Positions 1-9,484 of a DNA stretch of 64,000 nt are shown piece by piece. The translations under genes were made by a program, and so were the position numbers. This DNA is from Streptomyces sp. V4I2 (GTDB lineage Bacteria > Actinomycetota > Actinomycetes > Streptomycetales > Streptomycetaceae). Each line of letters starts with the position of its first letter. Within the stretch, counting starts at the first letter, position 1. The notes under the pieces were generated by a model that had not been told where the DNA came from, ran no database searches, and saw only the letters and a list, made by a program, of their open reading frames with translations. Location of the stretch: NCBI RefSeq assembly GCF_030817655.1, contig NZ_JAUSZM010000003.1, positions 7,626,001 to 7,690,000 on the forward strand, given 5' to 3'.

Positions 1-1051
1 CGATCGCCTGCTCGGCGGCCTCCTGGGCGAGCGCGCGGTGCGCCGGGGTGTCGAAGTCCGAGGTGTCGGCGTACGGGTCGTAGCGCGGGTCGAACTCGCC
101 GAGCCGGAAGCGGACGGAGAGCTGGCGGCGGACGGCGGTGTCGAGGTCGGCCTCGGTCAGCAGGCCACGGTCCAAGGCCCCCTGGACGCGTGCGACGATC
201 TGCGAACTGTCCGTCCCGTGGTCGGTGAAGCTGTCGACGCCGGCCAGGACCGCGGCCGCGGTGGCCTCCTCGTGGGTGTCGAAGTAGTGCTCCGAGTCGA
301 CCAGGTTGGTGGGCGCGCCCGCGTCCGAGCAGACCAGCAACTCCTCGTCGGTCCAGGTGCGCAACTGCTCGCGCAAGTAGGGCGAGACGTGGTTCGGGCG
401 GCCGTTGACCAGGTTGTACGCCGGCATCACCCCGGCCGTCGCGCCCGCCTCGACGGTCTCGCGGAAGGCCCGCAGGTCGTACTCGTGCAGCACCCGCGGA
501 CGCACCGAACTCGACGCGGTGGCCCGGTCCGTCTCGTTGTTGTGCGCCAGCCAGTGCTTGAGGACCGGCGCCGTGCGCCAGTACGTCGGGTGGTCGCCGC
601 GCAGGCCCTGCGTGTACGCGGTGGCGATGGCGGAGGTGAGCTTCGGGTCCTCCGAGTAGCCCTCCTCGTTACGGCCCCACAGCGGATGCCTCAGCAGGTT
701 CACCGTCGGCGACCAGACGTTGAGGCCGACGCGCTCGTCACGGGTGCGCATCGCGCGGGTCTCCTTGGACACCGCCTCGCCGACCCGTCGTACCAGATCG
801 GTGTTCCAGGTCGCGCCGAGGCCCACGGCCTGCGGGAACACCGTGGCCGGGCCCATCCATGCCACGCCGTGCAGGGCCTCCTGGCCGGTGCGGAACGCGG
901 CGATGCCGAGGCGCTCGACGGCGGGCGTGAACTGGTGCAGGAACCCGGTCTTCTCGTCGAGGGTCAGCCGCGACAGCAGGTCGTCGATGCGCTTCGCGAA
1001 CGGCAGGCGCGGATCGCGGAAAGGCGTGGTAGGCGGCGTTTGTGCGGTCAC
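1..1051 (-). CDS. GH3 glycoside hydrolase (beta-glucosidase/beta-xylosidase type), C-terminus cut by window edge
   Basis: Reading the minus strand from a GTG at 1051 gives 350 codons that stay open to the window edge. The product has no signal peptide, so it should be cytoplasmic. Early residues (SRLTLDEKTGFLHQF, then GQEALHG and FPQAVGLGATWN) match the N-terminal barrel of glycoside hydrolase family 3. The segment CSDAGAP around D243 is the position of the GH3 catalytic aspartate. The usual aromatic residue after that Asp is absent. The gene is divergent from the ABC importer, and a GAAGCGCTTC palindrome lies about 40 bp upstream of its start. In this setting it probably removes backbone glucose (or xylose) from imported xyloglucan oligosaccharides; substrate is inferred from context. 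Confidence 0.85.
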   Translation of the reverse strand, partial: MTAQTPPTTPFRDPRLPFAKRIDDLLSRLTLDEKTGFLHQFTPAVERLGIAAFRTGQEALHGVAWMGPATVFPQAVGLGATWNTDLVRRVGEAVSKETRAMRTRDERVGLNVWSPTVNLLRHPLWGRNEEGYSEDPKLTSAIATAYTQGLRGDHPTYWRTAPVLKHWLAHNNETDRATASSSVRPRVLHEYDLRAFRETVEAGATAGVMPAYNLVNGRPNHVSPYLREQLRTWTDEELLVCSDAGAPTNLVDSEHYFDTHEEATAAAVLAGVDSFTDHGTDSSQIVARVQGALDRGLLTEADLDTAVRRQLSVRFRLGEFDPRYDPYADTSDFDTPAHRALAQEAAEQAI

Positions 1052-1077
1052 GTGGGGATCCCCTTGCGATGGAGCGG

Positions 1078-1101
1078 CGAAGCGCTTTCGAAGCGCTTCG
1101 A
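1078..1101. promoter_or_regulatory. LacI-type operator, double site before the GH3 gene
   Basis: TCGAAGCGCTTCGA at 1088-1101 is a perfect 14-bp palindrome. It is overlapped on its left by the near-copy CGAAGCGCTTTCG at 1078-1090. The central CG and flanking AAGCGCTT are typical of operators bound by LacI-family regulators in actinobacteria. It lies 37 bp upstream of the GH3 start. The same core recurs at 1270, 16954 and 17043. Confidence 0.75.
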
Positions 1102-1269
1102 TGCTGATTCGATCCGGGGGTGGGTGTCAAGACACCCCGGGGCAACAACTCCGACTCCCCACCGACATTTCAAGTCGCGTAAGAGCCCGATCCGATCCTT
1201 CATACCTCGGAGGAATCTTGGAAGCGACCCTTGTGCACCCCTGGGTGTTCACTTAACCTCGCAGCAACA

Positions 1270-1283
1270 TCGAAGCGCTTCGA
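1270..1283. promoter_or_regulatory. LacI-type operator before the ABC importer operon
   Basis: TCGAAGCGCTTCGA is identical to the site at 1088. It lies about 120 bp upstream of the solute-binding-protein start. It is followed by a run of TTCGACT repeats (roughly 1279-1306) that could be half-sites. It probably controls the rightward transporter/hydrolase operon. The stretch 1102-1402 holds no gene and contains both divergent promoters. Confidence 0.75.
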
Positions 1284-1402
1284 CTACTTCGACTCCTTCG
1301 ACTAGTCACTATGACCGCTTCAGCTCAGCCAGTTCCACTCAAGACACCGCAGCCGACGGCTCCACCGCCGGGTGTCCTGGTGCGCCATGAAGGGTTGACG
1401 CA

Positions 1403-3085
1403 ATGACGCCGAACGCCGCCGCCTCCTCCGCCCCGAGTCGGAGAAGCTTCCTCGCCTCCACCGCGGTCGCCACCGCAGCGGTGGCCGGAGGGATGCCCTT
1501 GCTCGCCGCCTGCGGCGGCGGGCAGAGCGGAAGCAAGGACGGCACCACCTCCGGGAAGGCGGCCGAGAAGCTCCTCCCGGCCTTCGTGGCGTCGACCGTC
1601 GTCGTGCCGGACATCCCCTCGAAGAACGGCTCGTCGGCCGGCTTCACCAAGCCGATCGACCTGGACGCCCTGAAGACCTCGGTGCCGAAGAAGCTCGGCG
1701 GCGGCAGCCAGTTGAAGGTCATGGCGCCGATGTGGGGCAGCCCGCCCTCCAACGACAACGCGTACTACACGGCCGTGAACGAGGCCGTCGGTGTCAAGGT
1801 GACCTGGCAGAACCAGGACGGCAACACCTACGACGAGAAGCTGGGCGCCGTCCTCGCCTCCAGCGACATCCCGGACGTGGTGGTCGTCCCGGGCTGGAAC
1901 CTGAACGGCAAGATACCCAGCGCCATCAACGCCAAGTTCGCCGACCTCGGCCCCTACCTGTCCGGCGACAAGGTCAAGGCGTACCCGAACCTCGCGGCGG
2001 TGCCGACCGACGCCTGGCAGCGTTCCATCTTCGGCGGCCAGTTGCGCGCCATCCCGATGCCGGCCTCGTACGTGACGAACATCGTGCCCTTCTACCGCAA
2101 GGACATCTTCGAGGCGAAGGGCTACGAACTGCCCAAGACCGCCGACGAGTTCCTGGCCTGGGCGAAGGAGGCCACCGACGCCAAGGCGAAGGTGTGGGCC
2201 TGCGACGACCTGAAGTGGACCGCCTTCAACATCTACGGCGTCCTCAACGGCAGCGACAAGGCGCTGTGGTGGGACCTCAGGGACGGCAAGCTCGTCAACC
2301 GCATCGAGACCGACGAGTACCTCGAAGCCCTGGAGTGGATGCGCAAGCTCTACGCGGCCGGCGTGGTCCACCCCGACGCCAAGGCCGTCAAGGGCGACGC
2401 GTCCAACCGCTTCACCGCGGGCCAGTCCCTCGTCTTCAACGGCGACATCTCCTACTGGTACGGCTCGACGGCCGAACAGCGCACCCAGAAGACCGCCTTC
2501 GAGATGGGCGCGTTCGACATCTTCGGCCCCGACGGCGGCGACCCCACGATCTACGCGACCCAGCCGGCGGGCATCTTCACCTTCGTCAGCAAGAAGGCGT
2601 CCAAGCAGCAGATCAAGGACTTCCTGGCGCTCGCCAACTACTGCGCCGCGCCGTACGGCACCAAGGAGTACATGCTCACCGCCTACGGCGTCGAGGGCAC
2701 CGACTACACGCTGAAGGACGGCATGCCCGTCAAGACCGCCAAGGGCAACAACGAGGTCTTCGGCGCCTACGACTACACCGGCGACCCGGCCTCCTACCTG
2801 GCGCACCCCGACCTCCCCGAGATCGCCAAGCTTCAGGTCGAGTGGCAGCAGCGCATGGGCGCCTTCACCAAGAAGTCCTCCTTCTACGGGCTGACCATCA
2901 CCGAGCCCAACCGCTTCACCAATCTCGCCAACGACTTCGAGCAGCTGGAGGACGACGTCGTCCGCGGCCGCAAGAAGATCAGCGACGTCCAGCAGGCCGT
3001 GTCCGACTGGAAGTCCAAGGGCGGCGACGGGTTGCGCGACTGGTACCAGAAGCTGCTCGACGACAACGGCTCCGCGGCCAACTGA
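1403..3085 (+). CDS. Extracellular carbohydrate-binding lipoprotein of an ABC importer
   Basis: The 560-residue product begins with a twin-arginine-like leader (RR at 13-14) and a lipobox LAAC with the lipidated cysteine at C37, so it is membrane-anchored outside the cell. The large size and the two following permeases place it in the LplA/YtcQ-like group of carbohydrate-binding proteins used for oligosaccharides. A GAAGGG sequence precedes the ATG. It opens an operon with two permeases 26 bp and then 4 bp overlap downstream. The ligand is inferred from the surrounding hydrolases to be xyloglucan-derived oligosaccharides. Transcription probably depends on the operator at 1270. Confidence 0.9.
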   Translation: MTPNAAASSAPSRRSFLASTAVATAAVAGGMPLLAACGGGQSGSKDGTTSGKAAEKLLPAFVASTVVVPDIPSKNGSSAGFTKPIDLDALKTSVPKKLGGGSQLKVMAPMWGSPPSNDNAYYTAVNEAVGVKVTWQNQDGNTYDEKLGAVLASSDIPDVVVVPGWNLNGKIPSAINAKFADLGPYLSGDKVKAYPNLAAVPTDAWQRSIFGGQLRAIPMPASYVTNIVPFYRKDIFEAKGYELPKTADEFLAWAKEATDAKAKVWACDDLKWTAFNIYGVLNGSDKALWWDLRDGKLVNRIETDEYLEALEWMRKLYAAGVVHPDAKAVKGDASNRFTAGQSLVFNGDISYWYGSTAEQRTQKTAFEMGAFDIFGPDGGDPTIYATQPAGIFTFVSKKASKQQIKDFLALANYCAAPYGTKEYMLTAYGVEGTDYTLKDGMPVKTAKGNNEVFGAYDYTGDPASYLAHPDLPEIAKLQVEWQQRMGAFTKKSSFYGLTITEPNRFTNLANDFEQLEDDVVRGRKKISDVQQAVSDWKSKGGDGLRDWYQKLLDDNGSAAN

Positions 3086-3111
3086 CCCAGGGCTGAGGCA
3101 AGGAGAAAGCC

Positions 3112-4146
3112 GTGTCCCACAGCACGGTGCCTCGGACCAGGGCCGAGGCGAAGACCGACGAGAAGACTCCGGCCGGGTCCGGCGACACGGCCGGCCCCCG
3201 GGGCAAGCGGCGCGCGGGAAAGCTGAGCCTGCGGCTCAGGTTCAGACGCGACCGCACGCTGATCCTGATGACCCTGCCGGCCATCCTGCTGCTCCTCGTC
3301 TTCAACTACATACCGATCTTCGGCAATGTGGTCGCGTTCCAGGACTACGACCCGTACCTCAGCGACAACGGCTTCGTCGCCATGTTCGAGAGTCCCTGGG
3401 TCGGCTTCGAGCAGTTCGAGCGGATCTTCCAGGACTCCGGCTTCTGGCACGCGGTGCAGAACACGTTCGTGCTGTTCTTCCTCCAGCTCGTGCTCTTCTT
3501 CCCCATCCCGATCCTGCTCGCACTCGTCATCAACAGCGTGATCAGGCCCCGGGTCCGGGCGGTCGCCCAGGCGATCATGTACCTGCCCCACTTCTTCTCG
3601 TGGGTGCTGGTCGTCACCGTCTTCCAGCAGATCTTCGGCGGCGCCGGCATCATCGCGCAGACCCTCCGGCAGCACGGCTACGAGGGCTTCGACCTGATGA
3701 CCGACCCGGGGATCTTCAAGTTCCTGGTGACCGCCGAGGGCGTCTGGAAGGACGCCGGCTGGGGCATCATCGTCTTCCTCGCCGCGCTCTCCGCCGTCTC
3801 CAACGACCTGTACGAGGCCGCCGCGATGGACGGCGCCGGACGCTGGCGCCGCATGTGGCACATCACGCTTCCCGCACTGCGCCCGGTGATCGCCCTGCTG
3901 CTGGTGCTGCGCGTCGGCGACGCCCTTACGGTCGGCTTCGAGCAACTCCTGCTCCAACGCGACTCGGTGGGTCCAGGCGCCTCCGAGGTCCTCGACACCT
4001 ACGTGTGGTGGAACGGCATCCGCAACCAGGACTTCAGCTACGCCGCGGCCGCCGGCCTGATCAAGGGTGTGGTCGGTCTGGCCCTCGTGCTGACCGCGAA
4101 CAAGGTCGCCCATCTCATGGGTGAGCAGGGGGTGTACAAGAAGTGA
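3112..4146 (+). CDS. Sugar ABC transporter permease, LplB type
   Basis: The 344-residue membrane protein starts at a GTG preceded by AAGGAGA. It has a charged cytoplasmic N-terminus of about 45 residues and then six hydrophobic segments (for example LPAILLLLVFNYIPIFG). The ATPase-docking EAA loop reads EAAAMDGAGRWRRMWHITLP. It forms the translocation channel with the next gene, which it overlaps by 4 bp (GTGA). No ATP-binding subunit is encoded nearby; sugar importers in Streptomyces commonly share a single ATPase (MsiK), which is the likely partner. Confidence 0.92.
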   Translation: MSHSTVPRTRAEAKTDEKTPAGSGDTAGPRGKRRAGKLSLRLRFRRDRTLILMTLPAILLLLVFNYIPIFGNVVAFQDYDPYLSDNGFVAMFESPWVGFEQFERIFQDSGFWHAVQNTFVLFFLQLVLFFPIPILLALVINSVIRPRVRAVAQAIMYLPHFFSWVLVVTVFQQIFGGAGIIAQTLRQHGYEGFDLMTDPGIFKFLVTAEGVWKDAGWGIIVFLAALSAVSNDLYEAAAMDGAGRWRRMWHITLPALRPVIALLLVLRVGDALTVGFEQLLLQRDSVGPGASEVLDTYVWWNGIRNQDFSYAAAAGLIKGVVGLALVLTANKVAHLMGEQGVYKK

Positions 4147-5105
4147 GCACCGTCATCGACAAGCCCGACCGGCCGGCGGCGTCCGACCGGGCCGCGTCCG
4201 GGCCGAGCCCGTGGGCCGCCCCGGAGCGGCCGGCCTGGGAGGAGGAGCCCTCGAAGGCGGGTCTCGCCGGCAAGGGGATCGTCCTCACCCTGGCCTGCTT
4301 CGCGATCCTCTTCCCGCTGTGGATCGTCATCGTCACCAGCCTCTCGTCGAAGAAGACCATCGACGCGACCGGTGGCCTCGTGATGATCCCCAAGGACATC
4401 ACCTTCATCGCCTACCAGGAACTCCTCAGCGGCGGGCAGGTCCAGCGCGCCGCCCTGGTGAGCACGGGCGTGACCCTCGTCGGCACACTGTTCAGCATGA
4501 CGGTGTCCGTCCTGTCCGCCTACGGCCTCTCGCGCGTCGGCTCGCTCGGGCACCGCTGGTTCCTGATGCTGCTCCTCGCCACCATGTTCTTCGGCGCCGG
4601 CCTCATCCCGACCTATCTGCTGGTGCAGGCCCTCGGGCTGACCGACACCTACCTCGCGCTGATCCTGCCCAGTGCGGTGAGCGTCTTCAACATCCTGGTC
4701 CTGCGTGCGTTCTTCATGGGCATCTCGCCGGAACTCACCGACAGCGCGCGCATCGACGGGGCCGGGGACTGGCGGATTCTCTGGACGATCGTGATGCCGT
4801 TGTCGCGGGCCGTGCTCGCGGTGATCGCGCTCTTCTACGCGGTCGGGTACTGGAGCGCCTGGTTCAACGCGTCGATCTATCTGACCGACCAGGACATGAT
4901 GCCGCTGCAGAACGTCATGATCCAGCTCGTCCAGAAGCAGGAACGGCCGGTTGGACTGGCCACCCAGATCAACACGGGTCAGCTCTCGCCGCTGGCTGTG
5001 CAGATGGCCGTGATGGTGCTGGCCCTGGTGCCGGTCGCGGTGCTCTCGCCCTTCGTGCAGCGGCACTTCAAGAAGGGCATGCTCACGGGCGCGGTCAAGG
5101 GCTGA
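4143..5105 (+). CDS. Carbohydrate ABC transporter permease, MalG-like
   Basis: The 320-residue second permease starts at a GTG overlapping the stop of the previous gene by 4 bp, so the two are translationally coupled. It has a hydrophilic head of about 40 residues, six predicted membrane spans and the EAA-type loop DSARIDGAGDWRILWTIVMP. It completes the heterodimeric channel for the lipoprotein encoded at 1403. A 190-bp gap with repeat sequence separates it from the GH74 gene. Confidence 0.92.
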   Translation: MSTVIDKPDRPAASDRAASGPSPWAAPERPAWEEEPSKAGLAGKGIVLTLACFAILFPLWIVIVTSLSSKKTIDATGGLVMIPKDITFIAYQELLSGGQVQRAALVSTGVTLVGTLFSMTVSVLSAYGLSRVGSLGHRWFLMLLLATMFFGAGLIPTYLLVQALGLTDTYLALILPSAVSVFNILVLRAFFMGISPELTDSARIDGAGDWRILWTIVMPLSRAVLAVIALFYAVGYWSAWFNASIYLTDQDMMPLQNVMIQLVQKQERPVGLATQINTGQLSPLAVQMAVMVLALVPVAVLSPFVQRHFKKGMLTGAVKG

Positions 5106-5109
5106 CCGT

Positions 5110-5265
5110 TCGGTGCCTTCTCAGAGGGGTGCTTCGCGCTTCTGGCGGCTGCGGGCCCGTTGTGGCTGGTCGCTCCCCCAAGTTCTCGGCTTCGCTCGAA
5201 CCCGGGGGGACCCCCATCGCGGCGGAGCCGCATATCGATACCGCCCGCGCCCCCAAGGGTCTCTC
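5110..5265. repeat. Mosaic of Streptomyces intergenic repeat elements with a hairpin
   Basis: The gap between the permease and GH74 genes contains text familiar from many Streptomyces intergenic regions: a GGTGCTTCGCGCTTCTGGCG tract, a GCGGGCCCGTTGTGGCTGGT tract and GCGGCGGAGCCGCATATCGA. They are interrupted by a hairpin-forming element (CCCCC at 5175-5179 pairing with GGGGG near 5204-5208, with AGTTC/GAAC inside). The hairpin could attenuate transcription between importer and enzymes. Assignment to a repeat family is from memory of related genomes. Confidence 0.55.
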
Positions 5266-5297
5266 CCCTCCCCCTTTCTTGCAGAACGAGGTATGTC

Positions 5298-7517
5298 ATG
5301 CCTACGTCCAGCCTGAGTCGACGTGCCGTTCTCGCCGGGACCGCGGCCGCCGCCGCGCTCACCGCAGTGCCCCTGGCCCAGGGACCTGCGTACGGCGCCG
5401 AGGCGCAAGCCGCCCCCGCCCCCGCCTACCGCTGGCGCACCGCAGTCATCGGCGGCACCGGCTTCGTCACCGGCGTCCTCTTCCACCCCTCCGTCCGCGG
5501 TCTCGCCTACGCCCGTACCGACATCGGCGGCGCCTACCGCTGGGACGACCGGGCCGCCCGCTGGACGCCGCTGACCGATCACCTCGGCTGGGACGACTGG
5601 AACCTGCTCGGGGTCGAGGCGATCGCCGTCGACCCCGCCCACCCGAACCGTCTCTATCTCGCCCTCGGCACCTACGCCCAGTCCTGGGCCGGCAACGGAG
5701 CCGTCCTGCGCTCCGAGGACCGTGGCGCCACCTGGAGCCGCACCGACCTCACCGTGAAGCTCGGTGCCAACGAGGACGGGCGGGGCGCGGGGGAGCGGCT
5801 TCTGGTGGATCCGCGGGACAGTGACACCCTGTGGCTGGGGACCCGGCACGACGGGCTGCTCAAGTCGACCGACCGGGGCGCCACTTGGGCGGCCGCGACC
5901 GGCTTCCCGGGCACCCCGAGCGCGACTGGCCAGGGCGTCACCCTCCTGGTCGCCGCCGGCCGCACCCTCTACGCCGGCTGGGGCGACTCGGACGGTACCT
6001 CGGCCAACCTGTACCGCACCGCCGACGGCACCACCTGGAAGGCCGTCCCCGGGCACCCCTCCGGCACCGCCGCCAAGGTCCCGATCCGCGCCGCGTACGA
6101 CAAGTACACCCGCGAGCTGTACGTGACGTACGCCAACGCGCCCGGCCCCAACGGCCAGTCCGACGGCAGTGTGCACAAGCTGCGCACCGCGGACGGGAAG
6201 TGGACCGAGGTCACGCCGGTGAAGCCGGGCGGGACCACGAGTGACGGATCCGCCGACAGTTTCGGTTACGGCGGGGTCGCCGTCGACGCCCGCCGCCCCG
6301 GCACCGTCGTCGTCTCCACCAACAACCGCTGGGCCGCGGTCGACACCCTGTACCGCACCACCGACGGCGGCCGCACCTGGACGTCCCTCAAGGACGCTGC
6401 CGTGTTCGACGTGTCCGAGACTCCCTTCCTCAACTGGGGTGGTGACAAGCCGAAGTTCGGCTGGTGGATCCAGGCGGTGGCCGTCGACCCGTACGACTCC
6501 CGGCACGTCGTCCACGGCACCGGCGCCACCCTCTACGCCACCCGGGACCTGAAGAACTGGGCCCCGCAGATCCGCGGCCTGGAGGAGACGGCCGTGCGCC
6601 AGCTGATCTCGCCCCCGGTCGGGAAGGCGCACCTGATCAGCGGGCTCGGGGACATCGGCGTGATGTACCACGAGCGGCTCACGGCGTCTCCGTCGCGCGG
6701 CATGGCGACGAACCCCGTGTTCGGGTCGGCGACGGGACTCGCGCAGGCCGCGGCCAGACCGGCGTACGTCGTCCGCGCGGGCTGGGGCGACAACGGCAAC
6801 GGCGCCTACTCGAACGACGGCGGTCAGACCTGGGCGCCCTTCGCGGCACAGCCCGCCATCGCCAAGGACGCACCGGGGCCGATCGCCACCAACGCCGACG
6901 GCAGCGCGGTGCTGTGGTCCTTCGTGCACTGGGACGGCACGAAGTACCCGGCCCACCGCTCGGCGGACAACGGTGCCACCTGGACTGAGATCTCCTCCTT
7001 CCCGAAGGGCGCCACGCCGGTCGCCGACCCGGCCGACCCGACGCGCTTCTACGCATACGACACCGACACAGGAACGCTACTCGCCAGCACTGACAGTGGC
7101 CGCTCGTTCACAGCGCGTGCGACCGGACTGCCGTCCGGCGACAGCCAGTTCAAGCTGGTCGCCGCCCCCGGCAGGTCGGGCGACCTGTGGCTCTCCACCA
7201 AGACCAACGGCCTCCACCGGTCCACCGACGGCGGCGTGACCTTCGCCAAGGTCGACAGCTGCTGGGCCTCGCACACCCTCGGCTTCGGCAAGGCGGCCGA
7301 GGGAGCCCGGTACCCCGCCATCTATCAGGTCGGCGCCACCGAGAGCGTCACCGCCGTCTACCGCTCCGACGACGAGGCCAGGACCTGGGTGCGGATCAAC
7401 GACGACGCCCACCAGTGGGGCTGGACCGGCGAGGTCGTCGTCGGCGACCCGCGCCTCTACGGCCGGGTGTACCTCGCCACCAACGGGCGCGGCATCCAGT
7501 ACGGGGAGCCCGTCTGA
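5298..7517 (+). CDS. Secreted GH74 xyloglucan-specific endo-glucanase
   Basis: The 739-residue product carries a Tat-type signal (SRR at 7-9, then a hydrophobic stretch ending near AYGA). The mature protein shows repeated Asp-box motifs of beta-propellers: SEDRGATW, STDRGATW, TTDGGRTW, SNDGGQTW, SADNGATW and STDGGVTF. GH74 signatures are present: YARTDIGGAYRWD contains the expected catalytic base and NADGSAVLW the expected acid. The length matches a GH74 catalytic unit with no added carbohydrate-binding module. An upstream in-frame ATG at 5160 was rejected because the signal peptide begins at 5298. It should cut the xyloglucan backbone outside the cell, feeding the importer. Its stop overlaps the next start (TGATG). 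Confidence 0.93.
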   Translation: MPTSSLSRRAVLAGTAAAAALTAVPLAQGPAYGAEAQAAPAPAYRWRTAVIGGTGFVTGVLFHPSVRGLAYARTDIGGAYRWDDRAARWTPLTDHLGWDDWNLLGVEAIAVDPAHPNRLYLALGTYAQSWAGNGAVLRSEDRGATWSRTDLTVKLGANEDGRGAGERLLVDPRDSDTLWLGTRHDGLLKSTDRGATWAAATGFPGTPSATGQGVTLLVAAGRTLYAGWGDSDGTSANLYRTADGTTWKAVPGHPSGTAAKVPIRAAYDKYTRELYVTYANAPGPNGQSDGSVHKLRTADGKWTEVTPVKPGGTTSDGSADSFGYGGVAVDARRPGTVVVSTNNRWAAVDTLYRTTDGGRTWTSLKDAAVFDVSETPFLNWGGDKPKFGWWIQAVAVDPYDSRHVVHGTGATLYATRDLKNWAPQIRGLEETAVRQLISPPVGKAHLISGLGDIGVMYHERLTASPSRGMATNPVFGSATGLAQAAARPAYVVRAGWGDNGNGAYSNDGGQTWAPFAAQPAIAKDAPGPIATNADGSAVLWSFVHWDGTKYPAHRSADNGATWTEISSFPKGATPVADPADPTRFYAYDTDTGTLLASTDSGRSFTARATGLPSGDSQFKLVAAPGRSGDLWLSTKTNGLHRSTDGGVTFAKVDSCWASHTLGFGKAAEGARYPAIYQVGATESVTAVYRSDDEARTWVRINDDAHQWGWTGEVVVGDPRLYGRVYLATNGRGIQYGEPV

Positions 7518-9484
7518 TGCCCTCGCTGAACGACGCCACGCGCGGCCGCATCCTCTACGGCGGCGACTACAACCCCGAGCAGTGGCCCGAGGAGACCTGG
7601 CTCGAAGACGTCCGGCTGATGAAGGACGCCGGCGTCAACTCCGTCACCCTCGGCGTCTTCTCCTGGGCGAAGCTCGAACCGCGCCCGGGGGAGCGGGACT
7701 TCGGCTGGCTGGACCGGCTGATGGACCTGATGCACGAGAACGGCATCGGGGTCGTCCTGGCCACGCCCACCGCCTCGCCCCCGCCCTGGATGGGCCACCT
7801 CCACCCCGAGACCCTGCCCGTCGACCAGGACGGCCGCACCGAGTGGTGGGGCGGCCGGCAGCACTTCTCGCACTCCAGCGCGACCTACCGCCGGTACGCC
7901 GCCGCCGTCACCGAGGACCTCGCCGCCCGCTACGGCGGCCACCCGGCCCTCACGATGTGGCACATCAACAACGAGTACTGCACATACGACTGGAGCGACG
8001 AGGCCGCCGTCCGCTTCCGCGGCTGGCTCCAGGACAGGTACGGCACGCTCGACGCGCTCAACGAGGCCTGGGGCACCGCCTTCTGGAGTCAGGGCTACGG
8101 CGACTGGGCGGAGATCCACACGCCTCGCCACGCCCACTACCTGAAGAACCCCGCCCAGGTGCTGGACTTCAAGCGCTTCACGTCCGACATGCTCCTGGAG
8201 TGCTACGTCGCCGAGCGCGACATCGTCCGCCGGGCCACCCCGCACCTCCCCGTCACCACCAACTTCATGCCGCTGTGGGTCGGTCAGGACGCCTGGCGCT
8301 GGGCCGAGGAGGAGGACGTCGTCTCCGTCGACCTCTATCCCGACCCGCGCGATCCGCTCGGCGCCCAGAACGGCGCCCTCGTCCAGGACATGACCCGCTC
8401 CCAGGCGCGCGGCCCCTGGATGCTGATGGAGCAGGCAGCGGGACCGGTCAACTGGCGGGGCGTCAACCACCCCAAGCCGCGCGGTCTCAACCGCCTCTGG
8501 TCCCTCCAGGCCGTGGCCCGAGGGGCCGACGCCGTCTGCTACTTCCAGTGGCGGCAGTCCCGGCAGGGCGCGGAGAAGTTCCACTCCGGGATGGTCAGCC
8601 ACGCGGGGGAGGAGGGGCGGACGTACCAGGAGGTAAAGCAGCTCGGTGCCGAACTTGCCCGGATCGGCGAGGAAGTGACGGGCAGTCACTCATCCAACGA
8701 CATCGCCGTCCTGCACGACTGGCACGCCTGGTGGGCCGGCGCCCAGGACGGGCGTCTGTCCACGCAGGTGGACCACCCCGACCTCCTGAGAGCCTGGCAC
8801 CGAGCCCTCTGGGAAGCGCATCTCACCACCGACTTCGCTCACCCCGAGCACGACCTGAGCGGCTACAAGCTCGTCGTCGTACCCCAGCTGTACGCCCTCA
8901 CCGACGCGGCGATCGAGAATCTCCTCGGCTACGTCCGGGACGGCGGCACCCTCGTCTCCGGCTTCCTCACCGGCGTAGCCGACGAGGACGACCGGGTGCG
9001 GGCCGGCGGCATGGACGCCCGGCTGCGCGAGCTCTTCGGCATCCGCACGCTGCACGAGTGGTGGCCGCTGGACGCCGACGAGCACGTCGAGTGCGGCGGC
9101 TTCCGCGGCACCCTGTGGTCGGAGGAGATCGAGACGTCCGAGGAGGCCGAGGTCGAGGCCGCGTACAAGGGCGGGGAGCTGGACGGGCTGCCGGCCGTGC
9201 TCCGCAAGGGACGTGCCTGGTACCTCTCGACGCTCCCCGAGCCGGAGGCGATGCGCGACCTGCTCGCCCGGGTCGCCGCCGGCGCCGGTGCCCGGCCCGT
9301 GCTCGACGCGCTCCCCGCCCAGGTCGAGGCGGTCCGCCGCGGTGATCTGCTGTTCGTCCTGAACCACGGGCGCGAGTCCGTGACGGTCGAGGTGCCGGGC
9401 ACCCGGCGCGACCTGCTGACGGGGGCGACCGTCCGGGGCGAGGTCACCCTCGGCCGCTACGGAGTGGCGGTGCTGAAGCCATGA
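7517..9484 (+). CDS. GH42 beta-galactosidase, cytoplasmic
   Basis: The 655-residue product has no signal peptide. ILYGGDYNPEQWPEE at the N-terminus is the classic GH42 opening. WHINNEY places the acid/base at E153, and LMEQAAGPVNW places the nucleophile at E305. The following domains fit the usual trimerisation domain (about 390-600) and a small C-terminal beta domain. The ATG overlaps the GH74 stop by 1 bp, and the gene overlaps the GH95 gene by 4 bp, so the three are coupled. In xyloglucan breakdown this enzyme would remove the beta-galactose that caps some xylose side chains. Confidence 0.95.
   Translation: MPSLNDATRGRILYGGDYNPEQWPEETWLEDVRLMKDAGVNSVTLGVFSWAKLEPRPGERDFGWLDRLMDLMHENGIGVVLATPTASPPPWMGHLHPETLPVDQDGRTEWWGGRQHFSHSSATYRRYAAAVTEDLAARYGGHPALTMWHINNEYCTYDWSDEAAVRFRGWLQDRYGTLDALNEAWGTAFWSQGYGDWAEIHTPRHAHYLKNPAQVLDFKRFTSDMLLECYVAERDIVRRATPHLPVTTNFMPLWVGQDAWRWAEEEDVVSVDLYPDPRDPLGAQNGALVQDMTRSQARGPWMLMEQAAGPVNWRGVNHPKPRGLNRLWSLQAVARGADAVCYFQWRQSRQGAEKFHSGMVSHAGEEGRTYQEVKQLGAELARIGEEVTGSHSSNDIAVLHDWHAWWAGAQDGRLSTQVDHPDLLRAWHRALWEAHLTTDFAHPEHDLSGYKLVVVPQLYALTDAAIENLLGYVRDGGTLVSGFLTGVADEDDRVRAGGMDARLRELFGIRTLHEWWPLDADEHVECGGFRGTLWSEEIETSEEAEVEAAYKGGELDGLPAVLRKGRAWYLSTLPEPEAMRDLLARVAAGAGARPVLDALPAQVEAVRRGDLLFVLNHGRESVTVEVPGTRRDLLTGATVRGEVTLGRYGVAVLKP

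Noticed and set aside
1325..2806. A long minus-strand frame opposite the solute-binding-protein gene
   Set aside because: Shadow of a clear lipoprotein gene. No ribosome-binding site and no domain.
5160..5297. Earlier start for the GH74 enzyme
   Set aside because: The extra 46 residues read through the intergenic repeat and would bury the Tat signal that begins at 5298.
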